A DNA stretch of 64,000 bases, taken from assembly GCF_001557875.1 (NCBI RefSeq), contig NZ_LNRF01000013.1, forward strand, positions 61,659 through 125,658, given 5' to 3'. This DNA comes from Vibrio splendidus. Lineage in GTDB: Bacteria > Pseudomonadota > Gammaproteobacteria > Enterobacterales > Vibrionaceae. The notes under the pieces are model-generated. The model had not been told where the DNA came from and ran no database searches. It was given only the letters and a program-made list of their open reading frames with translations. The translations under genes were made by a program, and so were the position numbers. Below are positions 24,668-32,764 of this stretch, piece after piece; position 1 is the first letter of the stretch; the number at the start of each line of letters is the position of its first letter.

Positions 24668-26572
24668 ATGATCACGACATTGATCAATCAAGATTTGATT
24701 AAGCTTTCGCTTAGCGCTAATTCAAAAGAAGACGTATTTAAAGAGCTAATAGACGTGCTTTACGCACAAGGCAGAATCTCAGACAGAGCACAGTTTCTTG
24801 CCGACATTAAGGCTCGTGAAGAACAAGGTAATACCGGATTTGAAGAAGGTATTGCTCTGCCACATGCGAAAAGCGCTGCGGTCATCAAACCTGCGGTTGT
24901 TATCGGTGTCCACCAACAGGGTATCGAGTACGGCGCCGATGACGGTCAGCCATCAAAACTATTCTTCATGATTGCCTCTCCTGATGGCGGCGATAATCAC
25001 CACATCGAAGTACTGGCAGAACTTTCTTCAAAACTGATTGAAGAAGGCTTTATCGAAAGCTTCATGAATGCTCAATCTGAACAACAAGCATTAGAACTAC
25101 TGCTTACCAAACCTGAACCTGCTGAGACAGAAACCAATGTTGAGAATCAAGGCTTCATCATTGGTGTGACAGGCTGCCCAGCTGGCGTCGCACACACCTA
25201 TTTGGCAGCTGAAGCGCTAGAGAAAGGCGCAGCGGCTCTTGGCTACGACATCAAGGTCGAAACCAACGGCTCGATAGGCGTTAAAAACAACCCGACTCAA
25301 GAAGAGATCGAACGTGCCGACGCGATTGTGGTGGCTTGTGATAAACAGGTCGACATGGCTCGCTTTGCCGGAAAACGCGTTATAAGCACCAACGTAAAAG
25401 CACCAATCAAAGACGCGCAAGGCTTGATTCAGCAAGCGCTCAATGCACCTAGCTACCAAGCTGAACAAGCGCCGACCAACCAATCTGTTGCTGAGAAAGC
25501 ATCACAAGCACGTTCAGACCTTTACCGTTACTTGATGAATGGCGTATCTCACATGATCCCATTCGTGGTGACTGGCGGTCTTTTGATTGCCTTAGCACTA
25601 GCCATTGGTGGTGAGCCGAGTGAATCTGGCATGGCGATTCCTGCTGGCAGTATGTGGAACCAAATCCTAGAGGTGGGCGTAGTTGCTTTCACACTGATGA
25701 TTCCAATCTTAGCTGGCTACATTGCTTACGCGATTGCCGACCGCCCTGCTCTAACACCTGGTTTGATTGGCGGTTGGATTGCCAACAACGGTTCTTTCTA
25801 CGGCGCTGACGCAGGTACAGGCTTCATCGGCGCAATCATCGCAGGTCTATTGGTGGGTTACTTCGTTAAATGGATTACATCGTTTAACTACCACAAATTC
25901 GTTCAACCGCTTGTGCCTATCATGATCGCTCCGATCACTGGTTCTTTGTTCATCGCGGGTCTGTTCATCTTTGTTATTGGCGCTCCAATTGCTGGGCTGA
26001 TGGATGCGCTTACTGCGCTGCTAACTAGCATGAGCACAGGCAACGTGGTTCTGCTTGGCATTGTCCTTGGTGGCATGGCTGGTTTCGATATGGGCGGCCC
26101 ATTCAACAAGGTGGCATTCCTATTCTCGGTCGGCATGATTGCCAGCGGTCAGACTCAGTTCATGGGTGCAATGGCGTGTGCAATCCCTGTCGCTCCGTTA
26201 GGTATGGCTATCGCAACCAGACTTGGCCGTAAGTTCGACCTGTTTGAATCTTCTGAAATCGAAGCAGGCAAAGCCGCGGGCGCAATGGGCTTAGTGGGTA
26301 TCTCTGAAGGTGCGATTCCTTTCGCGGCTCAAGACCCAATGTCAGTTATCCCAGCCAACGTGCTTGGCTCAATGACAGCTGCGGTAATGGCATTCTCATT
26401 TGGTATCACCAACAGCGTTGCTCACGGTGGCCCAGTGGTCGCTCTACTTGGCGCAATGAACTACCCAATGCTAGCACTCGTGTGCATGGCATCTGGTGCG
26501 GGCGTAACTGCGGTTACTTGTATCGCGCTTAAAAATCTACGCAAAGCCAAGCTAACAGCAGCAGCGGCTTAA
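24668..26572 (+). CDS. Fructose-family PTS permease, domain order EIIA-EIIB-EIIC (probable mannose type)
   Basis: 634 residues. EIIA (1-150) has GFEEGIALPHAKS; EIIB (about 158-255) has VTGCPAGVAHTYLAAEALEK; EIIC (about 280-625) has NGVSHMIPFVVTGG, AGFDMGGPFNKVAFLF and GISEGAIPFAAQDP. Phosphorylation should run EI/HPr to His, to Cys, to the sugar. The next gene is a class I mannose-6-phosphate isomerase, so mannose is the most likely substrate, by analogy with B. subtilis manP-manA. The AraC regulator is divergent. Confidence 0.87.
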   Translation: MITTLINQDLIKLSLSANSKEDVFKELIDVLYAQGRISDRAQFLADIKAREEQGNTGFEEGIALPHAKSAAVIKPAVVIGVHQQGIEYGADDGQPSKLFFMIASPDGGDNHHIEVLAELSSKLIEEGFIESFMNAQSEQQALELLLTKPEPAETETNVENQGFIIGVTGCPAGVAHTYLAAEALEKGAAALGYDIKVETNGSIGVKNNPTQEEIERADAIVVACDKQVDMARFAGKRVISTNVKAPIKDAQGLIQQALNAPSYQAEQAPTNQSVAEKASQARSDLYRYLMNGVSHMIPFVVTGGLLIALALAIGGEPSESGMAIPAGSMWNQILEVGVVAFTLMIPILAGYIAYAIADRPALTPGLIGGWIANNGSFYGADAGTGFIGAIIAGLLVGYFVKWITSFNYHKFVQPLVPIMIAPITGSLFIAGLFIFVIGAPIAGLMDALTALLTSMSTGNVVLLGIVLGGMAGFDMGGPFNKVAFLFSVGMIASGQTQFMGAMACAIPVAPLGMAIATRLGRKFDLFESSEIEAGKAAGAMGLVGISEGAIPFAAQDPMSVIPANVLGSMTAAVMAFSFGITNSVAHGGPVVALLGAMNYPMLALVCMASGAGVTAVTCIALKNLRKAKLTAAAA

Positions 26573-26689
26573 GCCATTTCAACTCCAATGGCTTGAGCCC
26601 TTCGACCCTGCTGTTTTTAGTAACTAATACTTTTAGCAACAAATAAGTCGATTACAGCTCAAGCCATGTTTTCCTTCATGGTGATTTCG

Positions 26690-27907
26690 ATGTCTGATTT
26701 TTCTTTAGCGAACGACTCGTTCGTACAACGCTTTTTCTACCCTATGACCAACGTGATTCAGAACTACGCATGGGGTAGCCCATCTTCGTTCAACCAACTG
26801 TTTGGCATTGATAACCAGTCTGGTGAGCCACAAGCGGAGATCTGGATGGGCGCTCACCCAAATGGTTGTTCGATGGTCACTGACAATGGTCAGCAAACCA
26901 CATTGTCGAACTTGATTTCCAAGAACCTAAACCTGTTTCTAAGCGAGAAAGTCGCGAGTCGTTTTGGTGAACTACCGTATCTGTTCAAGGTATTAGCAGC
27001 AGAGAAAGCGCTATCGGTTCAAGTACACCCAAACAAGCAGCAAGCCGAATCTGGATATGCCCAAGAAGAACAGCAAGGCATTCCGATGACAGCAGGTAAC
27101 CGTAACTACAAGGATCCTAATCACAAGCCAGAACTGGTGTACGCCCTAACCGACTACACCGCGATGAATGGTTTTAGATCAATCAGCGAGATTCTTGAGC
27201 ACTTCCATTACCTCGATATTCCAGAGCTGCATTCAATGGTTAACGATCTCGCGGGCGACCAAACTCCCAATGGATTAGCCTGCTTCTTTGCAAGCCTGTT
27301 GTCTCTGGAAGGTGAACAAAAAGGTATGGCTCTAACCATGCTGCTGATGAAGGCCAAGCTTTCAGATAAACGTGTATTCCAATTGATTTCAGAGCTTGAA
27401 GCTCAATACCCTGGTGATGTCGGCCTATTCGCTCCGCTGCTATTAAACGTGATTACGCTAAAGCCGGGGCAAGCCATGTATCTAGATGCAGAAACACCTC
27501 ACGCTTACATCAAGGGCACAGGCTTAGAGATCATGGCGAACTCAGACAATGTACTGCGTGCCGGGTTAACGCCTAAGTACATGGACGTGAACGAGCTGGT
27601 TTCTTGTACTCGATTTAATGAAAAGCCTGCGGATAGATTACTGCTAAGCCCTATTGAGCAAGGTGATGTGATGGAATACCAAATTCCAGTCGAGGATTTT
27701 AAGTTCTCTATCGTGCAAAACTCACATCAGAGGAAGATCACCACCGAAGGTGCCGAGATCCTATTGCCGCTCGACGAATCAATGGTGCTCACTCACCAAT
27801 GTGGCGAAACCTGTGTGATAGAAAAAGGCCAGTCGGTGTTTATTCCGGCTTATGCTGAGAGTTACAAACTGGACTGCGTTGGACGTGTCGCGCGTGCTTA
27901 CAGCTAG
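26690..27907 (+). CDS. manA: Class I mannose-6-phosphate isomerase
   Basis: About 405 residues from ATG 26690; an upstream ATG at 26678 or 26666 is possible. NVIQNYAWGS (N-terminus), VQVHPNKQQA (about 113-122, metal-binding Q-x-H), DPNHKPELVYAL (about 145-156, metal Glu) and LDAETPHAYIKGTGLEIMANSDNVLRAGLTPK (about 266-297) are the zinc-site and active-site motifs of type I PMI. It converts mannose-6-phosphate to fructose-6-phosphate. Being right after the A-B-C PTS gene, it completes a mannose utilisation pair. Confidence 0.93.
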   Translation: MSDFSLANDSFVQRFFYPMTNVIQNYAWGSPSSFNQLFGIDNQSGEPQAEIWMGAHPNGCSMVTDNGQQTTLSNLISKNLNLFLSEKVASRFGELPYLFKVLAAEKALSVQVHPNKQQAESGYAQEEQQGIPMTAGNRNYKDPNHKPELVYALTDYTAMNGFRSISEILEHFHYLDIPELHSMVNDLAGDQTPNGLACFFASLLSLEGEQKGMALTMLLMKAKLSDKRVFQLISELEAQYPGDVGLFAPLLLNVITLKPGQAMYLDAETPHAYIKGTGLEIMANSDNVLRAGLTPKYMDVNELVSCTRFNEKPADRLLLSPIEQGDVMEYQIPVEDFKFSIVQNSHQRKITTEGAEILLPLDESMVLTHQCGETCVIEKGQSVFIPAYAESYKLDCVGRVARAYS

Positions 27908-27935
27908 CTATCTCGAGTAAATACAAACACTAATC

Positions 27936-27960
27936 ATGCCCTGCTTTGCGGGGTATTTTT
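27936..27960 (+). terminator. Terminator after manA
   Basis: CCCTGC (27939-27944) and GCGGGG (27948-27953) with flanking ATG/TAT pairs, then TTTTTG and further Ts. Confidence 0.75.
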
Positions 27961-28028
27961 GTTTTTAACGAAGACTATGAGCGTGTCAAAAACATAATCA
28001 ATACGCTATCAAATATGACTCATCTCAC

Positions 28029-28052
28029 ACTGGATGAATGATGCAAATCACA
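28029..28052 (+). promoter_or_regulatory. TCCAGT-type element and CRP-like site upstream of the third PTS operon
   Basis: ACTGGA (28029-28034, TCCAGT on the other strand) is followed directly by AATGA-TGCAAA-TCACA (28037-28052), which fits the CRP TGA-N6-TCA core. They lie about 115-135 bp before the EIIA start, consistent with joint control by CRP and the local AraC protein. Confidence 0.45.
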
Positions 28053-28164
28053 GTTAATTTTGCTTGGTACAAATGTACAGTGAAGGGCTTTTATTTGCTA
28101 TTTCGCGAATCGAGTTAATCAATTAATTTTAATTCAAGAACTTCAATAGTGAATGAGTTAATAA

Positions 28165-28605
28165 ATGATCACACAGCTAACTAACGTCAACTTAATTAAT
28201 AACAACCTTCAAGCGAATAATAAAAAAGAACTGTTTGAAGAATTGGCAGACATGTTATTTGAGAACAACCGAATCAGTAATAAAGAAGCCTTCTTGGCAG
28301 ACATCGAAATTCGTGAATCTCAAAGTATTACCTCGATGGACGGCATCGCTTACCCACACTCAAAAAGCAAGGCGGTAACAGAGCCGGCAATCGCTGTCGG
28401 TGTTAAGCGCGAAGGCATTGAGTATGGCGATGAAGACGGCATTAACCCAACCGTGTTTTTTATGATTGCCTCACCAGATAACGGTGCAGACCATCATATT
28501 TATGTACTACAAGAACTATTTGGAAAATTCAGCGACGAATTTATTCAAGATATCCATAACGCAAAAGACGAACAACAAATCCTTAATATTTTAATTAATT
28601 CATAA
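28165..28605 (+). CDS. PTS EIIA, fructose family
   Basis: 146 residues, one EIIA domain. The phospho-His lies in SMDGIAYPHSKSKAV, a variant of GIAIPHAK. It follows the general layout of the N-terminal domains of the two fused permeases in this window. Its stop is 13 bases before the EIICB gene, so the pair makes up a complete split A + C-B system. Sugar not known. Confidence 0.87.
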   Translation: MITQLTNVNLINNNLQANNKKELFEELADMLFENNRISNKEAFLADIEIRESQSITSMDGIAYPHSKSKAVTEPAIAVGVKREGIEYGDEDGINPTVFFMIASPDNGADHHIYVLQELFGKFSDEFIQDIHNAKDEQQILNILINS

Positions 28606-28618
28606 GGCGTAGAAAATT

Positions 28619-30031
28619 ATGAGCACCCTAACAACTCAAGCTACGAATACTAATAATAAAAACAGTAGTAGCGACTTTAAAAAAATCCTTAGTACCATGA
28701 AAGGCCACCTGCTTTTCGGAACCTCACACATGCTACCTTTCATCGTAGCCGGTGGTGTTCTGCTGGCTTTAGCGGTCATGGCATCAGGCAAAGGTGCGGT
28801 TCCAGCCGACGGTTTGCTGGCAGACATCTCTAATATCGGTATCAAGGGCCTTGTTCTTTTCCCAATCATTCTTGGCGGCTTTATTGGTTACTCAATTGCA
28901 GATAAACCAGCACTGGCACCTGCGATGATTTCTTCAGGCATCATGGCTGACATGGGCGGCGGCTTCCTTGGTTGTATCGTGGCAGGCTTTATCGCTGGTG
29001 GCGTGGTGTTCCAACTTAAGAAGATCCCACTTTCTACCAACATGACCGCGCTAGGTGCTTACTTCATCTATCCGCTTCTAGGCACGTTAATCTCTGCCGG
29101 CATCGTACTGTGGGGTATCGGCGAGCCAATCAAACTGTTCATGTCTTCAATGAACGAGTTCCTAGCTTCAATGGCTGGCGCATCTAAAATGGTTCTAGGG
29201 ACAATCCTTGGTGGTATGACTGCGTTCGATATGGGTGGTCCAATCAACAAAGTGGCAACCCTATTCGCTCAAACTCAAGTAGACACACAACCGTGGCTAA
29301 TGGGTGGCGTTGGTATCGCGATTTGTACACCACCTCTAGGTATGGCTCTGGCGACTTTCCTATTCAAAAACAAGTTCTCTAAACAAGAGCAAGAAGCAGG
29401 TAAAGCAGCAGCAATCATGGGCTCTATCGGTATCTCTGAAGGTGCTATCCCATTTGCAGCGAATGACCCAATGCGCGTTCTTCCTTCAATCGTAGCCGGT
29501 GGTATCGTTGGTTGTGTGTTTGGCTTCATGACAGACGTTCTACTGCACGCACCGTGGGGCGGCCTAATCACTGCTCCAGTATCAAGCAACATTCCAATGT
29601 ACGTAGTGGGTATTGCACTTGGCTCGCTGACTACAGCGGTTATCGTTGGCTTCTGGAAACCAGTGGCGGTTGAGACTGAAGAAGATGCTGTTGAAGCCCC
29701 AGTACAAGCTCAAGCGACTCCTCAAGCAGGCGAAGGCGAGTACGACATCGTAGCAGTAACATGTTGCCCTTCTGGTGTTGCACACACCTTCATGGCAGCG
29801 AAAGCACTAGAGAAAGCAGGCTTAGCCGCTGGCCTTAAGATTAAGGTAGAAACTCAAGGTCAAAACGGTATTCAGAACCGCATCACTGACCTAGATGTCG
29901 CGAACGCAAGATTGGTTATCTTGGCTCACGATATTCAAGTAAAAGACGCTCACCGCTTTGCTAACGCGAACGTGATTGAGTGTTCAACCAAGGAAGCGAT
30001 GAAGAAAGCCGCAGACATGGTGACTATCTAA
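28619..30031 (+). CDS. PTS EIIC-EIIB permease, fructose family
   Basis: 470 residues with AAGGCG before ATG. EIIC (about 25-345) has GTSHMLPFIVAGGVLLALAVMASG, TAFDMGGPINKVATLFAQTQV and GISEGAIPFAANDP. EIIB (about 375-470) has VTCCPSGVAHTFMAAKALEKAG with the phospho-Cys (two adjacent cysteines). It is more similar to the A-C-B protein at 20133 than to the A-B-C protein, down to the stretch VDTQPWLMGGVGIAICTPP. A common origin by duplication with domain splitting or fusion is likely. Confidence 0.88.
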   Translation: MSTLTTQATNTNNKNSSSDFKKILSTMKGHLLFGTSHMLPFIVAGGVLLALAVMASGKGAVPADGLLADISNIGIKGLVLFPIILGGFIGYSIADKPALAPAMISSGIMADMGGGFLGCIVAGFIAGGVVFQLKKIPLSTNMTALGAYFIYPLLGTLISAGIVLWGIGEPIKLFMSSMNEFLASMAGASKMVLGTILGGMTAFDMGGPINKVATLFAQTQVDTQPWLMGGVGIAICTPPLGMALATFLFKNKFSKQEQEAGKAAAIMGSIGISEGAIPFAANDPMRVLPSIVAGGIVGCVFGFMTDVLLHAPWGGLITAPVSSNIPMYVVGIALGSLTTAVIVGFWKPVAVETEEDAVEAPVQAQATPQAGEGEYDIVAVTCCPSGVAHTFMAAKALEKAGLAAGLKIKVETQGQNGIQNRITDLDVANARLVILAHDIQVKDAHRFANANVIECSTKEAMKKAADMVTI

Positions 30032-30105
30032 AGCCAAAAGCTATCTAAAAGAATCAATAAATTAGTGAATGCTCACTATTGATAAAGTAACTACCCCCTA
30101 TTAAG

Positions 30106-30144
30106 AAAAATCCCCATTCGTCTAGTCAACGAATGGGGATTTTT
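30106..30144. terminator. Bidirectional terminator
   Basis: AAAAATCCCCATTCG (30106-30120) and CGAATGGGGATTTTT (30130-30144) are perfectly complementary. It sits between the convergent PTS and cytochrome operons. Confidence 0.92.
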
Positions 30145-30172
30145 ATTTTTACCAGATCAAAACTTCCGTCAT

Positions 30173-30589
30173 TTACGGCTCAATATCAAGGCTAGACATG
30201 TTTAAATAGCGATCTAGCCTAACTGAATAAAAGTTTGATAATTCTTCGTCTTCTTCATCATGACAATCGGTACAAGTGTCCTTAGGATCAAATTCTTCAT
30301 GGGGAAGATGACACTCGACGCACTCCATCTCTTCGCTCTCTTTGTGCTTTAGATTATGCTGGCGCCCTTCGAGGTGACCAAAATCATCATGACACTCCAC
30401 GCAACTGTTATATTCAAACTCAAGATCGTCAGAAGGCTCTTCGTCTAGATGGCACTGCCCCGCACATGTTTCATCCTTTAGGTGAATATTCGCAAGATTA
30501 TGCTCATCTGGATTAGGTAAATCTTCAGCGACCACCAGTGCGCATACTCCAGCAAGTAACACACCAATTAAATATTTAGTCGTACTCAT
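30173..30589 (-). CDS. Small periplasmic tetrahaem c-type cytochrome with one CX3CH motif
   Basis: 138 residues. A signal peptide (1-21, ending ALVVA) is followed by four haem-binding motifs: CAGQCH (42-47), CVECH (63-67), CVECH (90-94) and CTDCH (106-110). The first has three residues between the cysteines instead of two. The protein is very acidic. The spacing of motifs resembles small cytochrome c3/tetrahaem domains such as those of flavocytochrome c. It is the last gene of a three-gene periplasmic operon and probably carries electrons; its partner is unknown. Confidence 0.78.
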   Translation of the reverse strand: MSTTKYLIGVLLAGVCALVVAEDLPNPDEHNLANIHLKDETCAGQCHLDEEPSDDLEFEYNSCVECHDDFGHLEGRQHNLKHKESEEMECVECHLPHEEFDPKDTCTDCHDEEDEELSNFYSVRLDRYLNMSSLDIEP

Positions 30590-30604
30590 AAAACTGGCTC
30601 CTTC

Positions 30605-31204
30605 TTACCGATGCGACTTAAGCTCTTTCTCACGCAGAATAGCTTCATGGCAGGTTGCACATAACCCAATGCGAAACTTCTTACTGATACCGATAATCGG
30701 GTCTGAATCGCGATGTAAATTATGACAATTGGAACATGTCAATTTGGTGGCATGTACATCGTGAGTCCACTCACTGACCCTCAAGCTTTCAGGAGAATGA
30801 CAGGCGATACACTTTTGGTTTTGCTCGAAAATTGGCAAGTCGATATGATCATCGAATGGAATCACACTCACCACATCAGAATCTTTGGGATGAGAACCTT
30901 TTCTGCCATGACAAGCCGTGCAATTGTTGTAAAACTCGGTACTGGCATGTGCGCCTACAGAAGCGATGGCATCAATATTTTTAAGCAGACGCTTTTTTTG
31001 ATGGCATCGTATACAACGCTTATTTTCCTTTACTAAAATCTGCATTTCCGCTTCATTGGTAATTTGGCTAGAAAACGGTTTTATATTATGGACAGCGGGA
31101 TCCTGAACTGTTGACTCAGAACAGAGTGGTAGCGGCATAAAGAATATGCTCAACGTGGTCAACACAAATAAATAAGAAACATATTGAGTAACTGTTTTGA
31201 CCAT
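30605..31204 (-). CDS. Periplasmic pentahaem cytochrome, NrfB-like
   Basis: 199 residues. A hydrophobic export signal covers about 8-28. Five CXXCH motifs lie at 64-68, 95-99, 132-136, 157-161 and 182-186, the number and spread of NrfB, the electron donor to the NrfA nitrite reductase (usual length about 190). Histidines at 86, 105 and 120, VHATKLTCSNCH and NLHRDSD can give distal ligands. No nrfA or nrfCD is next to it, so its partner may instead be the haem protein encoded upstream or a distant reductase. Confidence 0.8.
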   Translation of the reverse strand: MVKTVTQYVSYLFVLTTLSIFFMPLPLCSESTVQDPAVHNIKPFSSQITNEAEMQILVKENKRCIRCHQKKRLLKNIDAIASVGAHASTEFYNNCTACHGRKGSHPKDSDVVSVIPFDDHIDLPIFEQNQKCIACHSPESLRVSEWTHDVHATKLTCSNCHNLHRDSDPIIGISKKFRIGLCATCHEAILREKELKSHR

Positions 31205-31283
31205 AATAGTACTCTTCTGTGAAGAAATGATTTGAGCCGATTATTTCGACACAAATCATTTCAGTTAGTTACGAGTGTTATAC

Positions 31284-32333
31284 TTATTTAAACTCAAGGT
31301 TTAACACACCACGATGGTATATGTGATTAATTTGAGAGTTATCAAAAACCGCAACACCAAATGGATATAGTTGGCTCAAATCGTCAAATTGTACATCTTG
31401 CGTTTCTGCATTTTCACCCGTAGTTACAAGCTTACGCTTCATTTCCAGAGTCCAAACACCCTCTTTCCAAATAGCACCGACTTCGATATCACCACGGGAA
31501 CCAGTAAATGGCTTACCCGTTAACCCTGGAATTCGGTCTAGCTTATTGTAGTCAATTGTAAACGGCTTCTTCTCTGAATCTAAAATAAGTAATGTTTCAT
31601 TGGTTAAGTTATCTGATACATATGCTGGCTGGCCGTCTTTTACGTTATTAACGTAGCCACCCCCCGTTTTGCTGTCTCCTTTACGTCCCCAACCTTTGTT
31701 TTGTTTTGGATCGGTATTACTATCAACATATTGGTCATCAAGCTGATTATGTACCGCGGTTCTCACACCTTTCCAGTGCCACATATCAATAAACTCGCCT
31801 TCCTGCTTGGTGTATTTACGTGCTGGATTCTTATCATCACGACCTGCGTTTTTACCCTTTTTAGCTCTGTGACATGCAGCATTACACCCTTTCTCAGAAA
31901 AGCCTTCAGCATTGATGTCCCAATAGACCGCAAATTTATCTTCGTAGTAAGTATTGTCGTGCCCAGTATCATCTTTATTTTTCAACTGCTTCCATGACCC
32001 ATCCTCTTGTTTAATCCAAGGAAAACGATCAATACTTTTGGTCGGGTCGGCATAAGTAAACAAGAAGTAAATGTATTCACTGTCATACATCGACTTCATT
32101 TCCACACTGGTTTTTTTAATGCCTTCATAGCCATTATTTGGTTTATACGGTAATTTGTTCACCTTCTGTGTCAGTGGTTTAGCTTGCTCCCAAACGGCAT
32201 CAACGTTGCCATCGATAACTATATTTGAGGTAAGCTTACTGCTCTCTAGTATCTTATCTTTTGCGTGAACAGCACTGGCTGGAATGATCGTAAGTACAGC
32301 CACGGTTGATAGTGTAATTATTGAGTACTTCAT
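31284..32333 (-). CDS. Periplasmic ethylbenzene-dehydrogenase-like haem-binding protein
   Basis: 349 residues from ATG 32333, preceded by AGGAG; an in-frame ATG at 32354 lies before that site and is not used. A signal peptide ends at VHA (about residue 24). The body resembles the EB_dh / cytochrome-b-binding gamma-subunit fold (DGNVDAVWEQAKPLT, DSEYIYFLFTYADPT, YYEDKFAVYWDIN, WHWKGVRT, GVWTLEMKRKL). C150-N-A-A-C154-H155 is a CX3CH motif that may hold a covalent haem. FNR box 69 bp upstream. Function unknown; electron transfer in anaerobic respiration is the best guess. Confidence 0.72.
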   Translation of the reverse strand: MKYSIITLSTVAVLTIIPASAVHAKDKILESSKLTSNIVIDGNVDAVWEQAKPLTQKVNKLPYKPNNGYEGIKKTSVEMKSMYDSEYIYFLFTYADPTKSIDRFPWIKQEDGSWKQLKNKDDTGHDNTYYEDKFAVYWDINAEGFSEKGCNAACHRAKKGKNAGRDDKNPARKYTKQEGEFIDMWHWKGVRTAVHNQLDDQYVDSNTDPKQNKGWGRKGDSKTGGGYVNNVKDGQPAYVSDNLTNETLLILDSEKKPFTIDYNKLDRIPGLTGKPFTGSRGDIEVGAIWKEGVWTLEMKRKLVTTGENAETQDVQFDDLSQLYPFGVAVFDNSQINHIYHRGVLNLEFK

Positions 32334-32401
32334 TGTTACTCTCCTAACTTCCATTGATCTGTTTATACAATTAAGCGTAGGAATGAATGAATTTATTTCA
32401 A

Positions 32402-32415
32402 TTGATCGATATCAA
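32402..32415 (-). promoter_or_regulatory. FNR box upstream of the haem-protein operon
   Basis: TTGATCGATATCAA is an exact match to TTGAT-N4-ATCAA. It lies 69 bp before the start of the EB_dh-like gene, a distance that fits activation at about -41 if the transcript begins about 30 bases before the ATG. It indicates expression without oxygen. Confidence 0.75.
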
Positions 32416-32764
32416 CTTAAACACAAATAGACTAAATAGAAAAATAGGAATATAGAGCTCGATAAATAGGGATTTATTTATTTTCAAGAGAAACAAACAT
32501 CATAAATATCAATAATCTTATCTCAGTTCTCAATGATAAAATTACAAATAATAGGGATTAGTATCAACTTCAAGCTCAATTGTTCATTTATCGACAATTT
32601 AAATCACCCATAATTAGATTCATTACAAACATGGGAATAATAAAGGGACGTTAATCATATATTTATATTCAACATCCCTTTTCTTCTGTTTTTGACCTTT
32701 ATGCGCTATTTCATAGCTCTATCATATTTTAGACCTGATATGTCTGAACTCGCATCCGGCCTAT
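32416..32764. other. AT-rich spacer between the haem operon and the peptide-binding gene
   Basis: 349 bases on the far side of the FNR box. I see no open frame with a ribosome site and no clear terminator for the peptide-binding gene that ends at 32765. No RNA structure stood out. Confidence 0.4.
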
